A DNA stretch of 64,000 nucleotides from Sulfurovaceae bacterium (GCA_028715055.1 JAQTLE010000004.1:62001-126000), one strand, 5' to 3'; positions 33,252 through 44,680 are shown, counted from the first letter of the stretch. The notes: a model not told the origin generated them from the letters alone. Program-made: numbers and translations.

Positions 33252-34603
33252 TCACACTTAAAGAAGCGCTTTCAAAAACCAAAGAGGAATTGAGCGAAAT
33301 CAAAAATGAACTTGAAGCCAAGGCAAAAGCAAGCGGGTTAAATGCTTATGTAGGGTTTGAAAGTTCAGGTGAAGGCGTGCCTATCCTTATCAAGGACAAT
33401 ATCCAAGTAAACGGATGGAGCGTCACAAGCGGTTCTAAAATCCTTCAAGGGTATGTTGCTCCTTATGATGCCACGGTTATTACCAAGTTAAAAGAAAATG
33501 GAATGATGGCATTTGGAAGATCAAACATGGATGAGTTTGCGATGGGAAGCACTACTGAGAGCAGTTTTTATGGGATCACCAAAAACCCTCATGATCCATC
33601 CAGAGTTCCAGGTGGAAGTTCAGGCGGAGCTGCTGCGGCAGTAGGCGGCGGTATAGCAATTGCTGCTCTTGGAAGTGATACAGGTGGCTCTATTCGTCAG
33701 CCTGCAGCATATTGCGGATGCGTGGGAATGAAACCGACTTACGGCAGGGTCAGCCGTTATGGTTTGGCTGCTTATGCATCATCATTGGATCAAATCGGGC
33801 CTATTACTCAAAATGTAGAAGACGCTGCAATACTTTATGATATCATCAAAGGACATGATCCAAAAGATTCTACAAGCGCAGAACACGAAGATCAAAAAAC
33901 GGTAATAGATGCCAACAGAAAGCTCACTATCGCAGTCATCGATAACTATATAAGCGAAGCGAGTAGTGATATTCAAAAAGCTTATAGTGATACGGTAAAA
34001 GCACTGCAAGATGCAGGGCATACGATAGTTCATAAAAATATGCAAAATACCAAATACGACATTGCGACATATTATATACTAGCAACCGCTGAAGCTGCGA
34101 CGAACTTGGCTAGATTCGATGGGATCAGATACGGCAGAAGAGCAGAAGCCAACAATGTCTCAGATTTATATTATAATACTAGAAGCGAAGGTTTCGGCGA
34201 TGAAGTAAAAAGACGGATCTTGCTAGGTAATTTCGTATTGTCATCAGGATATTATGATGCTTATTATCTCAAAGCACAAAGAGTAAGACACCTTATCCGT
34301 GATGAATTTAATGCTATATTTAGTGAAGCTGATCTTATACTCTCTCCGGTTGCTCCTAATGTGGCCCCTAAGATCGGAGCGGTACATGATCCGCTAGAAA
34401 TGTATAAAAGTGATATGTATACAATAGCTATAAATCTAGCAGGCCTTCCTGCGATTTCGCTTCCTGTGGCAAAAAATGATGAGGGTATGCCAGTCGGATT
34501 ACAGCTTATCGCTAAAGCATTCGATGAGCAGACGCTTTTCGATGGTGCGGCGAGTATGGAAAAAGCTGTAAATTATCAATACGATTTTACAGCTAAGATA
34601 TAG
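33248..34603 (+). CDS. gatA: Aspartyl/glutamyl-tRNA amidotransferase subunit A
   Basis: 451-residue amidase-signature enzyme of the GatCAB complex, which makes Gln-tRNA and Asn-tRNA by amidation. The Ser-Ser-Lys centre is visible: L-I-K-D-N-I (Lys), G-G-S-S-G-G-A-A and [14 protein letters not shown] start within the GTGA overlap with the upstream small ORF. gatB and gatC are not in the window. Confidence 0.95.
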   Translation: MITLKEALSKTKEELSEIKNELEAKAKASGLNAYVGFESSGEGVPILIKDNIQVNGWSVTSGSKILQGYVAPYDATVITKLKENGMMAFGRSNMDEFAMGSTTESSFYGITKNPHDPSRVPGGSSGGAAAAVGGGIAIAALGSDTGGSIRQPAAYCGCVGMKPTYGRVSRYGLAAYASSLDQIGPITQNVEDAAILYDIIKGHDPKDSTSAEHEDQKTVIDANRKLTIAVIDNYISEASSDIQKAYSDTVKALQDAGHTIVHKNMQNTKYDIATYYILATAEAATNLARFDGIRYGRRAEANNVSDLYYNTRSEGFGDEVKRRILLGNFVLSSGYYDAYYLKAQRVRHLIRDEFNAIFSEADLILSPVAPNVAPKIGAVHDPLEMYKSDMYTIAINLAGLPAISLPVAKNDEGMPVGLQLIAKAFDEQTLFDGAASMEKAVNYQYDFTAKI

Positions 34604-34606
34604 TGA

Positions 34607-36118
<1,512 letters not shown>

Positions 36119-36119
36119 A

Positions 36120-36149
36120 AAACAAATGAAGCATATGCTTCATTTGTTT
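36120..36149 (+). terminator. guaB terminator
   Basis: Perfect 30-nt palindrome with 13-bp arms AAACAAATGAAGC and GCTTCATTTGTTT directly after the guaB stop; A-rich before and AT-rich after, so it could work on both strands. Confidence 0.75.
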
Positions 36150-36208
36150 AATAAAATAAATTATTATATTTTAGATACAATTTGTCTAATATAAAAAAAG
36201 GAAAAAAT

Positions 36209-36913
36209 ATGTCTCCTTTCGTTTCTATGCTTATACCTGCTATCATAGCATCCCTCGGTGGATTTTTAGCAGTATTTTGGAATCCTTCACATCATACCCG
36301 TAGTCATATACAACATTTTGCTGCAGGTGTCATATTGGCTGCTCTTGCTGTGGAAATCCTGCCTGAAATCGGTCGTGAACATGCACACTGGTGGGTGCTT
36401 GTGAGTTCATTTGCTATTGGTGGTATATTGATGTATATCATGAAACTTTGGACTATGGGCCTTGAAGCCAAAAATGAACACGGAAAAGGTCTCAATTACG
36501 GTCTAATAGCAGCCGTGTTTATGGATGTGTCAGTAGATGGCTTCTTGATAGGAGCAGGATTTGCGGCTAATGGAGAAACCGGCCTTGTGTTGGCTCTGGG
36601 GCTTTCGGTTGAGTTATTATTCTTGGGGTTGTCGTTAATATCAGATGTTATCAAAGGCTGGCGTGTAGTAATGATGAGCGTCTTGCTTGCTTTGACAGTA
36701 TTGGCATTTTCGCTTTTAGGTTATTATTTGCTTGCGGGTGCATCGGTTGATATTATCAGTGCTATTTTGTCGTTTGGTGTGGCAGCACTGCTTTATCTAG
36801 TCACAGATGAGCTTCTAGTCGAGGCTCATATCATAGAAGAAAAACCATCATCAACACTATGGCTTTTTACCGGATTTCTTATATTTTGGGGTATTCAATT
36901 AGCTAGTGCATAA
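36209..36913 (+). CDS. ZIP family metal (zinc) transporter
   Basis: A 234-residue inner-membrane protein with seven to eight helices. ZIP signatures: H-F-A-A-G-V-I-L-A-A-L-A-V-E-I-L-P-E (helix 2) and D-V-S-V-D-G-F-L-I-G-A-G-F-A (helix 4/5). A His-rich loop (H-H-T-R-S-H) lies near the N-terminus. Start chosen at the ATG with AAAAAGGAAAAAAT; an in-frame TTG 27 nt upstream has no ribosome site. Confidence 0.85.
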   Translation: MSPFVSMLIPAIIASLGGFLAVFWNPSHHTRSHIQHFAAGVILAALAVEILPEIGREHAHWWVLVSSFAIGGILMYIMKLWTMGLEAKNEHGKGLNYGLIAAVFMDVSVDGFLIGAGFAANGETGLVLALGLSVELLFLGLSLISDVIKGWRVVMMSVLLALTVLAFSLLGYYLLAGASVDIISAILSFGVAALLYLVTDELLVEAHIIEEKPSSTLWLFTGFLIFWGIQLASA

Positions 36914-37037
36914 GATTTTTTTGTTTATGCACTATGAAATCAAAATAGCCATCCGCTGTATTTGAACAGATCAAATACAGTACCTCATTATAATTTTTAA
37001 AAAATCTACACCGAAAAAATTCTCTTAAATCTTTTAT

Positions 37038-37063
37038 TTTACAAAATGTAAATTTTTTGTAAA
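37038..37063 (+). promoter_or_regulatory. Inverted repeat upstream of cytochrome operon
   Basis: 9-bp arms TTTACAAAA/TTTTGTAAA with an 8-nt spacer, 67 nt before the first cytochrome gene. Dyad symmetry and spacing fit an operator for a dimeric regulator; regulator unknown. Confidence 0.4.
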
Positions 37064-37129
37064 GATGTATATTTGGTCTATTTACAACTTCAATCTAATA
37101 TGGCATTATCAAACTAATAAGGAGAAAAT

Positions 37130-37546
37130 ATGAAAAAATATATTTTAGGCATGACACTATGTGTCATAAGTATAAATGCCGGTGGATTCAACCCACCTAT
37201 GCAAGCATACATCAATACGCTCAAAACCCAGGCTAAACAAGCAGACACCGGTTTTAGTGATTTTGATGCCAAAAGAGGTGAAAAGATTTTCCTCTCCAAG
37301 CATATAGGCAAAAGAGGTACCGAAGTTTCTTGTGCTAGTTGTCATTCTCAAAATTTGACAAGTGCCGGTAAAAATCCTGTTACGAATAAATCGATCAAAC
37401 CGTTGGCTCCAAGTGCAAATCCTTCGAGGCTGACCGAGGTTGCAGAAGTTCAAAAGTGGTTAAAAAGAAATTTCAATGATGTCTATAAACGAGAAGGAAC
37501 CGCACAAGAAAAAGGCGATGTTCTATACTACATCAAGTCTAAATAA
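37130..37546 (+). CDS. DUF1924 / SHP-like monohaem cytochrome c
   Basis: 138-residue periplasmic protein with a signal peptide (ends around N-A-G-G) and one C-A-S-C-H haem motif. The overall pattern (G-E-K-I-F-L-S-K-H... K-P-L-A-P-S-A-N-P-x-R-L-T-E... V-Q-K-W-L-K-R-N) matches the DUF1924/Sphaeroides haem protein family, oxygen-binding cytochromes usually found with a dihaem cytochrome and a cytochrome b561. Exactly those partners follow. Confidence 0.85.
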   Translation: MKKYILGMTLCVISINAGGFNPPMQAYINTLKTQAKQADTGFSDFDAKRGEKIFLSKHIGKRGTEVSCASCHSQNLTSAGKNPVTNKSIKPLAPSANPSRLTEVAEVQKWLKRNFNDVYKREGTAQEKGDVLYYIKSK

Positions 37547-37556
37547 GGAGTAACAA

Positions 37557-38087
37557 ATGCATAAAAAAATTATTATTTCAGCAATTTTACTTTCTGGTAT
37601 CGTTTTTGCAGATGAAGGCGGCAGGGATGTAGCTCCTGCTAAAAATACAATGTATCTTAAAGAGTGTGCCAGCTGTCACTTCGGATATCAGCCAGGGCTG
37701 CTTCCAAAACGTTCATGGACCAAAATGATGAATAATTTGGATAACCATTTTGGTACTGACGCTTCATTGGATCCAAAGACTAAGGCATATATAACCAGAT
37801 ACCTGACTCTAAATAGTGCCGACAGTGTTAATGCGGGAGGATATAAAAGAAGCTATAAGATAAATAATTCCATTTCGACAAATCAAGCACCGCTCAGGAT
37901 TTCACAAACACCATATTTTTTACGTGAACATCGCGAGGTACCTAAGCAAGCCATAACTCAAAAAGCTGTCGGAAGTTTAGCAAATTGTACAGCATGTCAT
38001 ACAACTGCGTTTGAAGGATCATATAGCGAAAGAGCCATAAAGATTCCAAATTTTAGAAATTGGGAAGAGGAAGGGGATGATGACTAG
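37557..38087 (+). CDS. Dihaem cytochrome c (DHC family)
   Basis: 176-residue periplasmic protein with signal peptide (ends F-A-D) and two haem motifs, C-A-S-C-H (in A-S-C-H-F-G-Y-Q-P-G-L-L-P) and C-T-A-C-H. It is homologous to the C-terminal domain of the next gene (shared L-L-P-K, S-W-x-K-M-M, N-H-F-G-x-D-A-S-L-D). Probable electron donor to the SHP-like cytochrome. Confidence 0.88.
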   Translation: MHKKIIISAILLSGIVFADEGGRDVAPAKNTMYLKECASCHFGYQPGLLPKRSWTKMMNNLDNHFGTDASLDPKTKAYITRYLTLNSADSVNAGGYKRSYKINNSISTNQAPLRISQTPYFLREHREVPKQAITQKAVGSLANCTACHTTAFEGSYSERAIKIPNFRNWEEEGDDD

Positions 38088-39198
38088 AAGCTATATTTGG
38101 CCTCTAGGCAATAGAATATCCCATGTTTTAATGATAGTGCTTTTTGCAGCAGCTTATCTCTCAGGAGATAGCGATGAGCTTTTGCGCTATCATGTGATAT
38201 TCGGTATTGTTTTTGCCATATTGATATTGTTTCGTATAGGCTGGGGATTGTTTGGTCCCAATTATTCAAAATTTAGAGATTTTGATCTAAGTCTAACAAA
38301 TCTCAAAAGCTATTTGGTATCTGTATTTACCAAACATGAAAAATATGTAGGCCACAATCCGGCATCAAGTTTCGCTATTATCACCATGATAATAGTGAGT
38401 ATTTTGGCTATATTTAGCGGACTTTTGGATTATGGCGTGAGTGAAAATCATGGAGTTTTTGCATTTTTGCATCAAGGTAATTATGAAGATATGGAGATAT
38501 TTGAAGAGCTTCACGAAGTGCTTGTAAATATCTTTTTGGGTATTGTATTGGTGCATATAGCGGGCAGCTTGATGGATAAGTTTGTCCAAAAAGGCGATGC
38601 CGTGGATTCAATGATATCGGGTTTTAAATCAACACCGACATATATTGGCATCAGTACGAATGTAGCACAAAAGGCATATCAAGTACTTTGGATAGTTATA
38701 GCACTTGCTTCTTTGGTTTATCTGTTTGGCTTTAAAGATAATCTATTAACTGTTAATTATAATAAGCCTACAGATTACGCCAAAGTTAATCCTGCATTTT
38801 ATAATGAATGCGGGAGTTGTCATATTGCTTATCCTCCTTACTTGCTGCCAAAAGCATCTTGGGTTAAAATGATGGATAATTTGGAAAATCATTTTGGCGA
38901 TGATGCCAGCTTGGATGAGCAAACAAAAGCAGTTATCCTTGATTTTTTGGTCAAAAACAGCAGTGATAGTTCTACTCATCAAGATGCTATAAAAATCAGA
39001 AAAAGTCTTGAAGGAGAAAAACAAACTATCATAGCTATCAGCCAAACTCCGTTTTGGAAAGCTAAGCATAAGGATATAGATAGTAGAGTTTTTAAATCGA
39101 ACAAGGTCAAAAGTAAAGCAAACTGTCAAGCTTGTCATATAGATATAGAAAAGGGCATGCTGGAAAATGATCTTATAAAAATGCCAAAGGGCGTGTGA
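38077..39198 (+). CDS. Cytochrome b561-dihaem cytochrome c fusion
   Basis: 373 residues. N-terminal di-haem cytochrome b561 domain (~5-185; ligand His in R-I-S-H and E-L-L-R-Y-H, and further His in E-E-L-H-E-V and V-L-V-H-I-A), a fifth helix near 202-219, then a DHC domain with C-G-S-C-H (245-249) and C-Q-A-C-H (~349-353). The DHC part is a paralogue of the preceding gene. Links quinol oxidation in the membrane to periplasmic c haems. ATG start overlaps the end of the previous gene by 11 nt. Confidence 0.88.
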   Translation: MMTRSYIWPLGNRISHVLMIVLFAAAYLSGDSDELLRYHVIFGIVFAILILFRIGWGLFGPNYSKFRDFDLSLTNLKSYLVSVFTKHEKYVGHNPASSFAIITMIIVSILAIFSGLLDYGVSENHGVFAFLHQGNYEDMEIFEELHEVLVNIFLGIVLVHIAGSLMDKFVQKGDAVDSMISGFKSTPTYIGISTNVAQKAYQVLWIVIALASLVYLFGFKDNLLTVNYNKPTDYAKVNPAFYNECGSCHIAYPPYLLPKASWVKMMDNLENHFGDDASLDEQTKAVILDFLVKNSSDSSTHQDAIKIRKSLEGEKQTIIAISQTPFWKAKHKDIDSRVFKSNKVKSKANCQACHIDIEKGMLENDLIKMPKGV

Positions 39199-39199
39199 T

Positions 39200-39571
39200 A
39201 TGAAAATTATATTGGCTTTTTTACTCTTTCTTGGTATCGCATTAGCTGATGATGATCATCATTACTACAAAAAAGATCTGACATTTTTGCAACTTACAGA
39301 TGAGCAAAAAGAACCGGTCAAGCAGATACTGAAAAATTATAGAGAACAGGTAAGAGAGTATAAAGTATACGAACACGATTTGCTTAAACAAAAACAGTCT
39401 GTTTTTCTATCGAAGAATTTTGACGCATCAAAAATAGAGCGGATCAATAAAAATTTGGAACTCAAAGCATCCATAATAGAGATCGATCTGCTTTCAAGTA
39501 TTCACAAGATTCTTAACAATGAGCAAAGAAAGAAATTTGCAAATTACATAGACGAGTGGGAGATAGAATGA
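39200..39571 (+). CDS. Periplasmic Spy/CpxP-like helical protein
   Basis: 123 residues with signal peptide (ends I-A-L-A-D), a His/Asp-rich mature start D-D-D-H-H-Y-Y and helical regions with L-T-D-E-Q-K near 35 and L-N-N-E-Q-R-K near 107, as in LTxxQ/Spy proteins. Its position just before a two-component system (ATGA overlap with the regulator) suggests an accessory sensor like CpxP. Inference. Confidence 0.65.
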   Translation: MKIILAFLLFLGIALADDDHHYYKKDLTFLQLTDEQKEPVKQILKNYREQVREYKVYEHDLLKQKQSVFLSKNFDASKIERINKNLELKASIIEIDLLSSIHKILNNEQRKKFANYIDEWEIE

Positions 39572-40230
39572 ATATATTACTCGTAGAAGATAATCTAGAA
39601 ATGCAAAAGCTATTGACAGAATATCTTGAAAACTATGGGTATGACGTAAAGGCCTTTGATGAGCCTATGGGTGCATTGGATGCATTGAGAAACAGCGGTA
39701 ATTTTGATTTAGTTATACTTGATCTGATGCTGCCAAAAATGGATGGATTTGATGTGTGTAAAACAGTTCGAGGCATAAGCGATATTCCTATAATCATATC
39801 TAGCGCTAGAGGTAATCTGAGCGATAAGATGGTGGCTTTTGAGTATGGCGCGGATGATTATCTAGCCAAGCCATATGAACCAAAAGAGCTTATATTACGT
39901 ATAGATGCTATATTTCGCAGGATAAATAGAAGAACCGGCATCCGTAAGATCGGAGAGTTTCAAATAGATGAGCATAAAATGGAGATAACGCATGAAGATT
40001 ATGTGCTTGAACTTACTAAAATAGAGTACGAGATATTATCTTTGCTTTTGGCAAACCCGAAAGTACCAATTTCAAGAGAGACAATAGCAAATTATATAGG
40101 CGCAGATTATTCTTTTGAGAGAGCAATTGATATGCATATATCGAACATTAGAAATAAGCTCTTTGATGACCCCAAAAATCCCAAATACATAAAGTCTATT
40201 TGGGGGGTTGGGTATAAGTTTATAGGATAA
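39568..40230 (+). CDS. OmpR-family response regulator
   Basis: 220 residues: receiver domain with phospho-acceptor Asp52 (V-I-L-D-L-M-L-P), E7/D8 and K-P motif (~100), then a winged helix with E-Y-E-I-L-S-L-L-L and V-D/A-I-D-M-H-I-S-N-I-R-N-K-L. Start taken at the ATG overlapping the previous stop (39568), where the receiver domain naturally begins, rather than a GTG 12 nt upstream. Confidence 0.92.
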   Translation: MNILLVEDNLEMQKLLTEYLENYGYDVKAFDEPMGALDALRNSGNFDLVILDLMLPKMDGFDVCKTVRGISDIPIIISSARGNLSDKMVAFEYGADDYLAKPYEPKELILRIDAIFRRINRRTGIRKIGEFQIDEHKMEITHEDYVLELTKIEYEILSLLLANPKVPISRETIANYIGADYSFERAIDMHISNIRNKLFDDPKNPKYIKSIWGVGYKFIG

Positions 40231-40233
40231 GAA

Positions 40234-41439
40234 GTGTCTATATTTCATAAAATTATCATACTTTTTGTTATCAGTATATCTTTGATGAGCATACTTTCAT
40301 TCCGGACAAATGAGATATTGACCCAAAATATAGAGACATCACAACAAAGTAGATATACACAAGCTTCTCAAGTATTGTTTGATAGTTTTGTCAAAGGTGA
40401 TATAGCTACACTTGAGAATAAAGCAAAAGAGTTGGGATATGTCAAAGTTGAGCACAAAAGAAGTTCTGCTGCTAGGGTAATATATAGCACAAAAACATCT
40501 TTTGGGGCAATAGAGATATATAAAGATGAAGGTCTTTATTATCTTGACATGAGATATCTAGATGATAAAGTAGTGTTTTTTGACCAGTCGCAAACTGAAA
40601 ATATTTGGCAAAAAGGTTTTTTGAATTTTTTCCTTGTTGCCGATATAGTTATTTTGATCTTAATGTTTGTGATCATACTTGGAATATTAAGACCGCTTAG
40701 AAGTATATCTAGAGGTATAGAGAAGTTCGGAGGCGGTGATTATAAGTATAGATTAAAATCAAACAGTAAAAACAATGATGAGATATCAAAGTTGAAAATA
40801 CAGTTTAATACGATGGCACAAAACATAGAAACACTCATAACTTCTAGGGAGCAGTTCTTAGCAGACATCAGCCATGAGCTTAGAACCCCAATAGCTCAAG
40901 CTAAACTTTCTTTAGAAATGCTTGAGCACAGTAGATACAAGCAGAGCCTGACCAAATCCATTGAGCAGATAGATATACTTACTCATGAACTTTTGGGTAT
41001 TGAGAGATTAAGGTCAGGCAATTTGGAATTAAAGAAACAAATAATATCAATTAAACAAGTTTTACTAGAAGCACTTTCACGCATATTTGCAAATGAAGAA
41101 GAGATAATTATAGAGCAGGAAGAGACATTTGATATCAATGCAGATGTTGATTATCTTTCAATGGCAATCAAAAATCTCATAGATAATGCACTAAAATACA
41201 AGACTCATGGCGCTGTGCATATAGCAATCAAAAAAGATACTCTGGAGATAAGAAATTTTTCACAACCTTTATCAAAGGAACTAACATACTATACCCAGCC
41301 ATTTACTAGAGGAGAGCAGCAAATCGGAACAGGATATGGTTTGGGACTGAATATAGTCGGTAGAATACTTAGCTATCATGGATTTGGGTTTAAATATGAT
41401 TATAAAGACGGACAAAGTATATTCATTATCAAATTTTAA
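40234..41439 (+). CDS. Sensor histidine kinase
   Basis: 401 residues: helix 1 (~6-22), a ~105-residue periplasmic sensor, helix 2 (~130-152), HAMP linker, HisKA box D-I-S-H-E-L-R-T-P (His phospho-site), N box N-L-I-D-N-A-L-K-Y and G2 box G-T-G-Y-G-L-G-L. GTG start 3 nt after the regulator. Probably senses periplasmic or redox stress and controls the upstream cytochrome operon. Confidence 0.9.
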   Translation: MSIFHKIIILFVISISLMSILSFRTNEILTQNIETSQQSRYTQASQVLFDSFVKGDIATLENKAKELGYVKVEHKRSSAARVIYSTKTSFGAIEIYKDEGLYYLDMRYLDDKVVFFDQSQTENIWQKGFLNFFLVADIVILILMFVIILGILRPLRSISRGIEKFGGGDYKYRLKSNSKNNDEISKLKIQFNTMAQNIETLITSREQFLADISHELRTPIAQAKLSLEMLEHSRYKQSLTKSIEQIDILTHELLGIERLRSGNLELKKQIISIKQVLLEALSRIFANEEEIIIEQEETFDINADVDYLSMAIKNLIDNALKYKTHGAVHIAIKKDTLEIRNFSQPLSKELTYYTQPFTRGEQQIGTGYGLGLNIVGRILSYHGFGFKYDYKDGQSIFIIKF

Positions 41440-41513
41440 AAATAATACTAATTTACTACAGATTTAATAACGTCCCAGAAATAGGCAAATAATCATAATA
41501 TGTACTAAAATAC

Positions 41514-41542
41514 TTGACATTATCTTTTTTTTATACTATAGT
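41514..41542 (+). promoter_or_regulatory. Promoter of metY-Rrf2-cysK
   Basis: Perfect TTGACA (41514-41519), 17 nt, TATAGT (41537-41542). The -10 is embedded in a 10-bp palindrome TACTATAGTA (41534-41543), a possible repressor site for the Rrf2 protein encoded in the same cluster. Confidence 0.7.
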
Positions 41543-41573
41543 AACATTAAATATTAAAATATAAGGAAAGATA

Positions 41574-42842
41574 ATGGAAAAAGAGACGATCGCGCTTCAT
41601 GCCGGATATGACCAAAAAGCTGGTTTTGGCACAATGAGTGTACCTATCTTTCAAACCACTGCATATGATTTTAGAGATAGTGAGCATGCAGCCAATCTGT
41701 TTGCACTAAAAGAGCTGGGGCCGATATATACCAGACTTACCAATCCAACTACTGACGTTTTAGAGACAAGATATGCCGAGCTGGAAGGCGGAGCAGCTGC
41801 TATATGTACAGCATCAGGACAAGCTGCTATTTTTTATGCGATAGCCAATGTAGCTGAAGCCGGCGACAATATAATTATATCTGACAAGCTTTATGGTGGT
41901 TCAGTTACATTGCTTACTCACACAATAAAACGCTTTGGAATCGAAGCGCGGATCTTTAAAAGCAGTGATGCTGGCAATTTAGAGGGATTGATAGATGATA
42001 AAACAAAAGCAATATATTTTGAATCATTATCTAATCCACAAATTGCGATTGCTGATATAGATACTATTGTAGAGGTTGCTAAAAAACATGGAGTGCTTAC
42101 CATATGTGATAATACAGTAGCCACGGCTTCACTATTTAATCCAATTGCATGGGGTGTTGATATAGTAGTTCATTCTACTTCTAAATATACAAACGGACAA
42201 GGCACAGCAATCGGCGGTATAGTAGTAGAAAGAAATGGACTAAATGAATTTTTCAAAACGTCGTCTAGATATAGTCATTTTAATACTCCCGATGAAAGTT
42301 ATCATGGACTTGTATACACTGATGTGCCATTGCCTAATTTTTGTTTGCGTATCAGGCTTTCTTTGCTTCGTGATATCGGAGCTGCACAAGCACCGTTTAA
42401 TTCGTGGTTGCTTATACAAGGACTAGAAACATTGGATCTCAGGGTGCAAAAACATTCAGATAATACGCTGGAAATTGCAAAATTTCTAGAATCGCATCCA
42501 AAAGTTAAATCAGTTAATTACCCAGGACTAGAAAGTCATAGTGATTATGCCAAAGCTCAAAAATATTTTAAAGACGGTAAAGCTTCAGGATTACTTTCTT
42601 TTGATGTTGGAAGTTTTGAAGAAGCAAAAAATATCATTGACGGCGTCAAACTTTTTAGCGTAGTGGTAAACATAGGAGACAGCAAATCCCTCATTGTTCA
42701 TCCGGCGAGCACGACCCATTCGCAAATGACAGCAAAAGAGCTTTTAAGCGCAGGGATCAACCCCGCTACTATAAGACTTAGTATCGGATTAGAAAATACA
42801 AAAGATCTAATAGACGATCTTGCCAAAGCATTGGAGCTATAA
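41574..42842 (+). CDS. metY: O-acetylhomoserine sulfhydrylase
   Basis: 422-residue PLP enzyme of the Cys/Met metabolism family forming homocysteine from O-acetylhomoserine and sulfide. Motifs T-L-H-A-G-like start (I-A-L-H-A-G-Y), Y-T-R-L-T-N-P-T and PLP lysine region H-S-T-S-K-Y-T-N-G-Q-G are visible. metX, which makes its substrate, is 2 kb downstream. ATAAGGA ribosome site. Confidence 0.93.
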   Translation: MEKETIALHAGYDQKAGFGTMSVPIFQTTAYDFRDSEHAANLFALKELGPIYTRLTNPTTDVLETRYAELEGGAAAICTASGQAAIFYAIANVAEAGDNIIISDKLYGGSVTLLTHTIKRFGIEARIFKSSDAGNLEGLIDDKTKAIYFESLSNPQIAIADIDTIVEVAKKHGVLTICDNTVATASLFNPIAWGVDIVVHSTSKYTNGQGTAIGGIVVERNGLNEFFKTSSRYSHFNTPDESYHGLVYTDVPLPNFCLRIRLSLLRDIGAAQAPFNSWLLIQGLETLDLRVQKHSDNTLEIAKFLESHPKVKSVNYPGLESHSDYAKAQKYFKDGKASGLLSFDVGSFEEAKNIIDGVKLFSVVVNIGDSKSLIVHPASTTHSQMTAKELLSAGINPATIRLSIGLENTKDLIDDLAKALEL

Positions 42843-43255
42843 TGGCGCTAGTTTCTTCTAAAGGCATATATGGATTGAATGCCATGTATGAACTTTTGAA
42901 ACATGACGGCAATATGCCGCTTCGTGCAAGCCAAATTGCTATAAATACAGATATTCCCCTTGGCTATCTCGAACAATTGCTCGGCAAGTTAAAAAGAGCA
43001 GGTTTGGTTGAGAGTATCAGAGGCGTAAAAGGGGGATTTTTATTATCTAAATCGCCCAGCGATATACTTATCAAAGACATCATTATAGCGCTTGAAGGCG
43101 AGATAAAAGTGGTAGATGATAAGAGCAACTGTCATATATTAAATCTATTTTTTGATGACATTAGCAGCGGAATAGCGACCATGTTAAATTTAAGTCTGGT
43201 AGATTTCAAAAAATACCAAGAAAGATATAATTCTTCTTTGCATTATGATATATAG
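42842..43255 (+). CDS. Rrf2-family transcriptional regulator
   Basis: 137 residues with an N-terminal winged helix (Y-G-L-N-A-M-Y-E-L-L, P-L-G-Y-L-E-Q-L-L-G-K-L-K-R-A-G-L-V-E-S-I-R-G-V-K-G-G-F-L-L). Only one Cys, not the three-Cys cluster of Fe-S IscR/NsrR members, so it resembles CymR-type regulators of cysteine metabolism. Overlaps the metY stop by 1 nt and precedes cysK, which supports that role. Confidence 0.85.
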   Translation: MALVSSKGIYGLNAMYELLKHDGNMPLRASQIAINTDIPLGYLEQLLGKLKRAGLVESIRGVKGGFLLSKSPSDILIKDIIIALEGEIKVVDDKSNCHILNLFFDDISSGIATMLNLSLVDFKKYQERYNSSLHYDI

Positions 43256-43264
43256 GAAATTCAA

Positions 43265-44191
43265 ATGAAATATGCACAAAATGTTACTGAACTTGTGGGT
43301 AATACACCGTTGGTTAAACTTAAAAAAGCAAGTTTAAATGATGCTTTAGTATTGGGCAAATGCGAGTTCATGAATCCGACTCATTCCGTCAAAGACAGGA
43401 TAGGAATCGCAATGATAGATGATGCAATAAATAAAGGTCTTATAACGCCGGACACTACTATAATAGAGCCTACAAGCGGTAATACGGGAATAGGTTTAGC
43501 TTCGGTATGTGCAGCTAAGAATTTGAAATTGATCTTGACCATGCCTAGTTCCATGAGCATTGAAAGACAAAAGTTGCTAAAAGCCCTAGGAGCGACTATA
43601 GTGCTAACCGATTCATCTAAAGGCATGAGCGGTGCGATCTCAATGGCAAATGAACTTAATGATAGTACGCCAAATTCTATAATACTTCAACAATTTGCCA
43701 ACCAAAGCAATCCTGCAGTACATCGCGCTACAACAGCGCAGGAGATATGGCGCGATACAGATGGCAAGGTCGATATCGTAGTGGCCGCCGTAGGAACTGG
43801 CGGTACAATTACAGGTATCGGAGAGAAATTACTAGAGCTCAATCCAAATATTCGTATTATAGCTGTAGAACCTAGTGCTTCACCAGTACTTAGCGGAGGT
43901 TCTCCAGCTCCACATGCGATACAAGGAATAGGAGCAGGATTTGTGCCATCTGTACTCAATACACATATTTATAATGAGATCATTAAAGTAAGTAATGAAG
44001 ATGCGATCCATACAGCCAGAAATTTGGCAAAAGAAGAGGGGTTGCTTGTCGGTATCTCAAGCGGCGCAAATGTATTTGCCGCCTCTCAGGTTGCAAACAG
44101 AGAAGAAAATAAAGGCAAAACGATAGTAACTATTCTTTGCGATACCGGAGAGAGATATCTAAGTACGGCATTGTATAATGAAGACAATTAA
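43265..44191 (+). CDS. cysK: Cysteine synthase A (O-acetylserine sulfhydrylase)
   Basis: 308-residue PLP enzyme making cysteine. N-T-P-L-V-K-L near the start, [12 protein letters not shown] (PLP Lys), [11 protein letters not shown] and the G-T-G-G-T-I-T-G phosphate loop are present. Third gene of the sulfur cluster. Confidence 0.95.
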   Translation: MKYAQNVTELVGNTPLVKLKKASLNDALVLGKCEFMNPTHSVKDRIGIAMIDDAINKGLITPDTTIIEPTSGNTGIGLASVCAAKNLKLILTMPSSMSIERQKLLKALGATIVLTDSSKGMSGAISMANELNDSTPNSIILQQFANQSNPAVHRATTAQEIWRDTDGKVDIVVAAVGTGGTITGIGEKLLELNPNIRIIAVEPSASPVLSGGSPAPHAIQGIGAGFVPSVLNTHIYNEIIKVSNEDAIHTARNLAKEEGLLVGISSGANVFAASQVANREENKGKTIVTILCDTGERYLSTALYNEDN

Positions 44192-44308
44192 CTTTAATTA
44201 GTATTTAATAAAAAATTAATTATTTATAATAGATTATACAGTTAAGTTTTATGCTATTTTTTTAGCAATATAATATACCAAAGCATAATAAAATATTTGG
44301 GAAAAAAT

Positions 44309-44680
44309 ATGAAAAAATTTTTGATTGGTATTTTTATATTGACTAGCTTGGCATTGATAAATGGATGTGCTGTAAAGAGCAGCAAAATCAAAGCCGAATA
44401 TATATCTCCTGTACAGTATCAATCATTTGAATGCACCAAGATATTAGATGAGATGCAAAGGGTTTCAGTCAGAACTGATGAACTTTCAAAAATACAAGAC
44501 AAAGCTGCACATGACGATACCGTAAAAACAATAATGGGTGTGTTGATTTTTTCAGGAATAATACTCACCAATCAGAAAAAAACAGGAAACGAACCTGAAA
44601 TTGCCCAATTGAAAGGCAAGTACGAAGCACTCGAAGAAATTTCATTGCAAAAACATTGCCAAAACATTGCCAAAAAATAA
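44309..44680 (+). CDS. Small lipoprotein
   Basis: 123 residues with a lipoprotein signal (L-A-L-I-N-G-C lipobox) and a short helical mature part ending in a K-x-x-C-Q-N pattern. Start taken at the ATG after the GGGAAAAAAT site, not the upstream in-frame TTG. Hydrophobic stretch at ~80-90 (I-M-G-V-L-I-F-S-G-I-I-L). No recognised family; membrane-anchored, role unknown. Confidence 0.7.
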   Translation: MKKFLIGIFILTSLALINGCAVKSSKIKAEYISPVQYQSFECTKILDEMQRVSVRTDELSKIQDKAAHDDTVKTIMGVLIFSGIILTNQKKTGNEPEIAQLKGKYEALEEISLQKHCQNIAKK

